DNA of 64,000 nt. It comes from Malassezia japonica (lineage: Eukaryota; Basidiomycota; Malasseziomycetes; Malasseziales; Malasseziaceae). Of this stretch, positions 60,421 through 64,000 are shown in pieces. The stretch is from assembly GCF_029542785.1 (NCBI RefSeq), contig NC_083371.1, positions 1,302,001 through 1,366,000 on the forward strand, written 5' to 3'. The position numbers and the translations under genes are program-made. Numbering within the stretch: position 1 is the first letter of the stretch; each line of letters starts with the position of its first letter. The notes beneath the pieces are model-generated. The model ran no database searches and was not told the DNA's origin. It saw nothing but the letters and a program-made list of their open reading frames with translations.

Positions 60421-62085
60421 CTAATCATTCAGCTGCTCCAGCGTCTTTTGGCCCAAGAGGTACTCGAGCAGGCGGAACGACGCGCCAGGCGCGTAGCGCG
60501 GAAGCATGTGGCCGGCCTTTTCCAGGACAAAGAAGGTGAGGCCACGCTCCGTCTGGTAGTAGCCCTCCTCCTGGCCGTTGGTCAGCAGCTTCTGCTTCGG
60601 AGGGCTCTGGAAGCCCTGCTTGCCGTGCCACGTCATGTTCTGGAGCGCAAGGGCTGTACCATTGTACAGCACAACAAAGTCGTACGTGCCGTGGCCGACC
60701 ATCGTACGGTTGCTCTTCTCAATCACGCGCGAAAGCACCTCGGGCACAGGGTAGCCCGTCTTGGCATTCTTCATCGTCTTGAACGGCTTGTCGGACGCGC
60801 ACTGCATCCAGGACACGTTCGTGGGGGCGTGGATAAACTCCTTCACGCCAGTCATGTTGTTGAAGTAGTTCGTGGCGCTGCTCTTCTCGACCGTCGCGTT
60901 CATGCCCAGCGCATCCACCGAGCACGCCTTGTTCAGGATATAGTACGGCGACGTGCAGGGGTTGTTCTTGCGCAGAATCTTTTGCAGGTGCTTGTACGGC
61001 GAAAAGCTCTCGTTCAGCTGCTTGGGCAGCTGGATGGGGCCCTTGGGGGGGTACACCAGATTGTCCCGCATAAAGGTACTGATGCCATTCTGCTTACCAA
61101 TCTGCTCCAGTTCCTGCACCTGCTCTTGCGTAAAGTTGAGCAGCTTGGCATGCGAGAGACCAAATTCCACTGCACCCACTTCCTTCGTCACAACATTAGG
61201 TGCAAAGAGCGGATCCGTAATCAGGATACCTTGCAGATCCATGCCGGCTGCCTTGTTCTCCGTCTCGTTCTTGTAGATCTGGTCGGCCATGAAGGGGACA
61301 AACTTCCCGGCAAAGCTCTCACCACCAATCCACATACGCTTGCCGTGCAGCTTGGGGAAGTTTTTGTACAGGTTCAACAGGAAACCGTTAAAGTCCTCCG
61401 CAACCTCCTCCATGGACTGGTTCTTCGCGGCGCCAAGCGCAAAGCCAGTACCGGCGGGCTGGTCAATCCAAACAACGTTGGCCAGCTTCGACCAGGTCTG
61501 GGGAGCAGGCTTCGCAACATACGTGACGGGGTCAAACGACAGCGGGCCGTTTTCGCCCATCAGCGAGCTCAGCGCAGAGCAGCCGGGACCGCCGTTCATC
61601 CAGAAAATAACATCATCATGGCCAACGTCGCCCGTCGCAGGGAACATCCAGAAGTAAATGTTGCGCGTCTCATCCGACTTGTTGCTCACTGGCAAGTTGC
61701 CGGCCCACGAGGGGGGGATGTCAAAGGACGTGTTGGGGAGGCGCATGCCCACTTCAAACTTCTTGGTGTCGTTCGAGCCAAGAATAGCACGGAGCTTCGG
61801 CTCATCATATGTGTTGGCCGTCGTGTTCGTGGTACCGGTGCCGTTTGTGTGTGTGGTGCCGTTCGCACCGCCAGCCACGCTCGAGCTGGCGGGGGCACTG
61901 CTGCTACTAGCGCTGGTCGCACTGCTGCTGGGGCTGCTCGCAGCTGCTGCACTGGTCGCACTGCTGCTGGAGCTGCTTGCGATGCTAGAGCTGCTTGCGC
62001 TTTCAGTGCTGTTGCCTGCGGTGGCAGCCAGGGACTGGACAACTGCTAGGACCAAGGCACAGACGAGTGCGATATGGAGCTGCAT
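60421..62085 (-). CDS. Secreted serine carboxypeptidase (S10 family)
   Basis: This 554-residue intronless ORF has a signal peptide (MQLHIALVCALVLAVVQSLA). A Ser/Ala-rich, probably O-glycosylated linker of about 75 residues and an S10 peptidase domain follow. Key segments are FWMNGGPGCSALSSL, the catalytic Ser in WIGGESFAGKFVPFMA, the Asp in GTYDFVVLYNG and the His in EKAGHMLPRYAP. Many NxS/T sequons suggest N-glycosylation. There is no transmembrane helix, so it is not Kex1 itself. It is likely a secreted or vacuolar carboxypeptidase for nutrient or host protein digestion. A paralogue lies 1 kb downstream in the window, in the same orientation. Confidence 0.93.
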   Translation of the reverse strand: MQLHIALVCALVLAVVQSLAATAGNSTESASSSSIASSSSSSATSAAAASSPSSSATSASSSSAPASSSVAGGANGTTHTNGTGTTNTTANTYDEPKLRAILGSNDTKKFEVGMRLPNTSFDIPPSWAGNLPVSNKSDETRNIYFWMFPATGDVGHDDVIFWMNGGPGCSALSSLMGENGPLSFDPVTYVAKPAPQTWSKLANVVWIDQPAGTGFALGAAKNQSMEEVAEDFNGFLLNLYKNFPKLHGKRMWIGGESFAGKFVPFMADQIYKNETENKAAGMDLQGILITDPLFAPNVVTKEVGAVEFGLSHAKLLNFTQEQVQELEQIGKQNGISTFMRDNLVYPPKGPIQLPKQLNESFSPYKHLQKILRKNNPCTSPYYILNKACSVDALGMNATVEKSSATNYFNNMTGVKEFIHAPTNVSWMQCASDKPFKTMKNAKTGYPVPEVLSRVIEKSNRTMVGHGTYDFVVLYNGTALALQNMTWHGKQGFQSPPKQKLLTNGQEEGYYQTERGLTFFVLEKAGHMLPRYAPGASFRLLEYLLGQKTLEQLND

Positions 62086-63105
62086 AGTGGGGCTTCCAAC
62101 AGTCAAGGCTTCTGACACTTTTATAAGGAAATCGGCTGCATCTCCATGTCAAGGATTTACCGGCGTCCGTTTCTGTTACTATCATGAGTGGCTCGTATCT
62201 TACACTGTGCCTAGGCTAACCTTGGTATATGATGTAACCAGTGGATTTCCCGACGCGAGAAGACACTATACCTGCATGGCGCACGGGCTTTCCATCTCGG
62301 AATACCAAGTTGACAAATCACTGGCCAATCAGATTTTGTATTTTCTGGATGATCGGCGGGGAGGCACAGCCCCACCTTAGGGGCGTTCGCCGATAGCAGA
62401 TGAGAGGACCGGCCCTGCACTGCACTGCATCGAAACACGCAGCGAAGGTTCACGTACCGGTTGTCAATGTGGGTGTAGCACTATTTGCAGGACAACCTGC
62501 CCTGGCAATTCCGGCTCAGTAACGAAAATGTGCACAGTCTCTCCCACTGCGAACAAAATAAGCTCATAGCACTGTCAGAGAACGTGTATTCGCGATATAT
62601 ATATGGTACACTACCCAGCAAACCGTCGAACCCCAAAATGAAATTTCCAATAGCTGTTTCGCTCAATTCGGAGATACCATAACGTAGAGGGGGCGATTAT
62701 CCAGACTTCAAACCACCTATGCATATAAGAGATTTCTAGGCAGCATGGCTGACACATAACTACACTTTGTCTAGTTGCATTGTGTTGAGAAATCTTATGT
62801 TAAAACGGTGGAGGCGCATGGCCCAGCTACCGTTCTTCCAAATTTGGTAGATGGTTTGAACTTGGCGTTAACCATGACGACAAACGTCCGATATTCATTA
62901 GGCAATCGGTCTATCAACAAACGGACTAGTTTGACTTAGTTTGTTGCGCTCTCTGGATTGGTATGATTCAATTATCATGCTACTATGAAACACAAGCTTG
63001 GCATTGTTGTTGGTTTACTTTAACAGAACACTTTAAATAGTATGGACCATGAAAACGGATCGGTACGAGCCATCATTATGACGAAGTAATTCTCATTGAT
63101 CGGGT
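62086..63105. other. AT-richer spacer between carboxypeptidase paralogues
   Basis: This 1-kb region is visibly lower in GC than the rest, especially 62700-63105. I see only short ORFs without recognisable motifs, and no tRNA or mobile element. It contains the upstream region of the first carboxypeptidase. Confidence 0.5.
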
Positions 63106-64000
63106 TCACGTATTAATATCATCCTCCTCAATTTGGCCGAGTAGGAACCTGAGGAGCTGAGAAGCAGCTTTAGGTGCATAGGCAGGCACCATATGACCTG
63201 CGCCCTTGATTACAACAAAGGTAAGGTTCCGCTCGGTTTGGTAGTAGCCTTTCTTCTCACCATCGACTGACAATGTTTTGCTAGGAGGGTGCTGGAACCC
63301 TTGCTTTCCGTGCCAAGTCATGTTTTGAATGGCAAGAGCACTTCCGTTGAACAACACAACATAATCGTGTGTTCCATGTTGGACGATAGTTTTCTTGCTC
63401 TTTTCAATGACTTTCCCAAAAACATCGGGAACAGGATAATTGGTGTTTGCAGTCTTCATGATTTTAAAATTAGGGTGTTGAGAGCATTGCACCCAAGATA
63501 TGTTAGGCTGAGCGTTGATTGCAGCAACCACGGGAGGATGATGGAAGTAACCCAGTGGGAAAGTAGCTTGAGTAGTCATGTTGGCACCGAGAGCGTCCAA
63601 CGTGCCACAAGGGCTCTTGTTGACTGTATAATAGGGTGAAAAGCAAGGGTTGTGCGACATAATCATCTGCTTGAGATGATCGTAGGGCGAGAAAGTAGTG
63701 TTCAGGTTCGGAGGAATGGAAATCGGCCCTTTAGGAGGATACGTCAAGTGATCGCGCACAAAATGGCGAATTCCGTTCTGCTCCCCGATCTGTTCAAGCT
63801 CGTGTACTTCATCACTTGTGAGGTTCAACTCCTTCTGATAAGCAAGTCCATAGTCAACGGAAGGAAGTTCTTTTGTGACGACATTTGGAGCGAAAAGAGG
63901 GTCATCCACGTTCACACCCTGAAGAAGAATGCCAGCCTTTGTATTTTCCTCTTCGTTATTGTAAATCCAGTTAGCCATGTGTGGTATGTACTTTCCAGCA
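63106..64000 (-). CDS. Serine carboxypeptidase paralogue, 5' end cut by window
   Basis: The C-terminal 297 residues of a second S10 peptidase run to the window edge; the frame stays open there (AGKYIPHMANWIYNNEEEN). It shares long blocks with its neighbour: DPLFAPNVVTKE, HELEQIGEQNGI, YPPKGPI, NMTWHGKQGFQ and EKKGYYQTERNLTFVV. The catalytic Asp (GTHDYVVLFNG) and His (KGAGHMVPAYAP) are kept. The Ser motif is just outside the window. Its base composition is distinctly more AT-rich than the first copy, and it has a CGTLDALGANM insertion where the neighbour has CSVDALGMNA. It appears functional so far as seen. Confidence 0.9.
   Translation of the reverse strand, partial: AGKYIPHMANWIYNNEEENTKAGILLQGVNVDDPLFAPNVVTKELPSVDYGLAYQKELNLTSDEVHELEQIGEQNGIRHFVRDHLTYPPKGPISIPPNLNTTFSPYDHLKQMIMSHNPCFSPYYTVNKSPCGTLDALGANMTTQATFPLGYFHHPPVVAAINAQPNISWVQCSQHPNFKIMKTANTNYPVPDVFGKVIEKSKKTIVQHGTHDYVVLFNGSALAIQNMTWHGKQGFQHPPSKTLSVDGEKKGYYQTERNLTFVVIKGAGHMVPAYAPKAASQLLRFLLGQIEEDDINT

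Noticed and set aside
60448..62049. 533-residue plus-strand ORF opposite the first carboxypeptidase
   Set aside because: Antisense shadow; the opposite strand has signal peptide and catalytic residues.
62700..63105. AT-rich region as a possible centromere core
   Set aside because: The trough is short, and I cannot verify a known centromere motif or measure GC across the chromosome.

Overview
This window is compact nuclear DNA from a basidiomycete yeast, most likely Malassezia or a close relative in Ustilaginomycotina. That assignment is inferred from gene structure and content; no comparison was run. Supporting observations are GC-rich coding sequence, intergenic gaps that are often under 200 bp, very small spliceosomal introns, a tRNA-Val(AAC) with an anticodon-loop intron, and basidiomycete-type gene content. 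That content includes an AP-3 beta subunit, a THI20-type kinase/TenA fusion, a Delta-12 desaturase and tandem secreted serine carboxypeptidases.

Layout. 0-5 kb: CDC43 (GGTase-I beta), RLI1 and an orphan gene. 4.7-14.3 kb: an SPX-RING protein, SEC26, mitochondrial release factor MRF1, a tiny membrane protein, SGF29 and a PNRC/EDC-type decapping activator. 14.3-19 kb: an Rrn6/TAF1C-like Pol I factor with six introns, a SCOC-like coiled-coil protein and a LACTB2-like hydrolase. 19-31 kb: enolase, a Ste23/IDE protease, DBR1, Delta-12 desaturase, DAP1, a STEEP1 homologue and NAF1. 30-39.4 kb: malate synthase, a serine-rich orphan, a SAPS protein and an ACAA2-type thiolase. 39.6-50 kb: tRNA-Val, COG5, a small two-helix membrane protein, SRP40/Nopp140, THI20, APL6 and ENP1. 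50-64 kb: HSP90, CCR4, a putative proteasome assembly chaperone, an SKT5/Chs4-like Sel1 protein and two carboxypeptidase paralogues, the second cut by the window end.

The most unusual structure is the intron system. I placed 48 protein-coding introns by hand using frame continuity and family conservation. Twenty-four are exactly 22 nt, and 36 are 22-25 nt. Every 22-nt intron has the same internal register: GT at nt 1-2, a YTNAY-like branch site at nt 14-18 with the putative branch A at nt 17, and AG at nt 21-22. The window also carries DBR1, which debranches such lariats and is itself built with these introns.

The genes do not form one pathway. RNA metabolism is well represented (DBR1, NAF1, SRP40, ENP1, RLI1, CCR4, EDC-like, SGF29, Rrn6-like). 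So is lipid and two-carbon metabolism (FAD2, MLS1, thiolase). Other points of interest are an HSP90 ending in MESID rather than MEEVD, an SPX-RING protein with a CaaX-type tail, and a zinc-cluster-type inverted repeat in the malate synthase promoter. The long overlapping antisense and alternate-frame ORFs throughout are shadows of GC-rich genes and are omitted.
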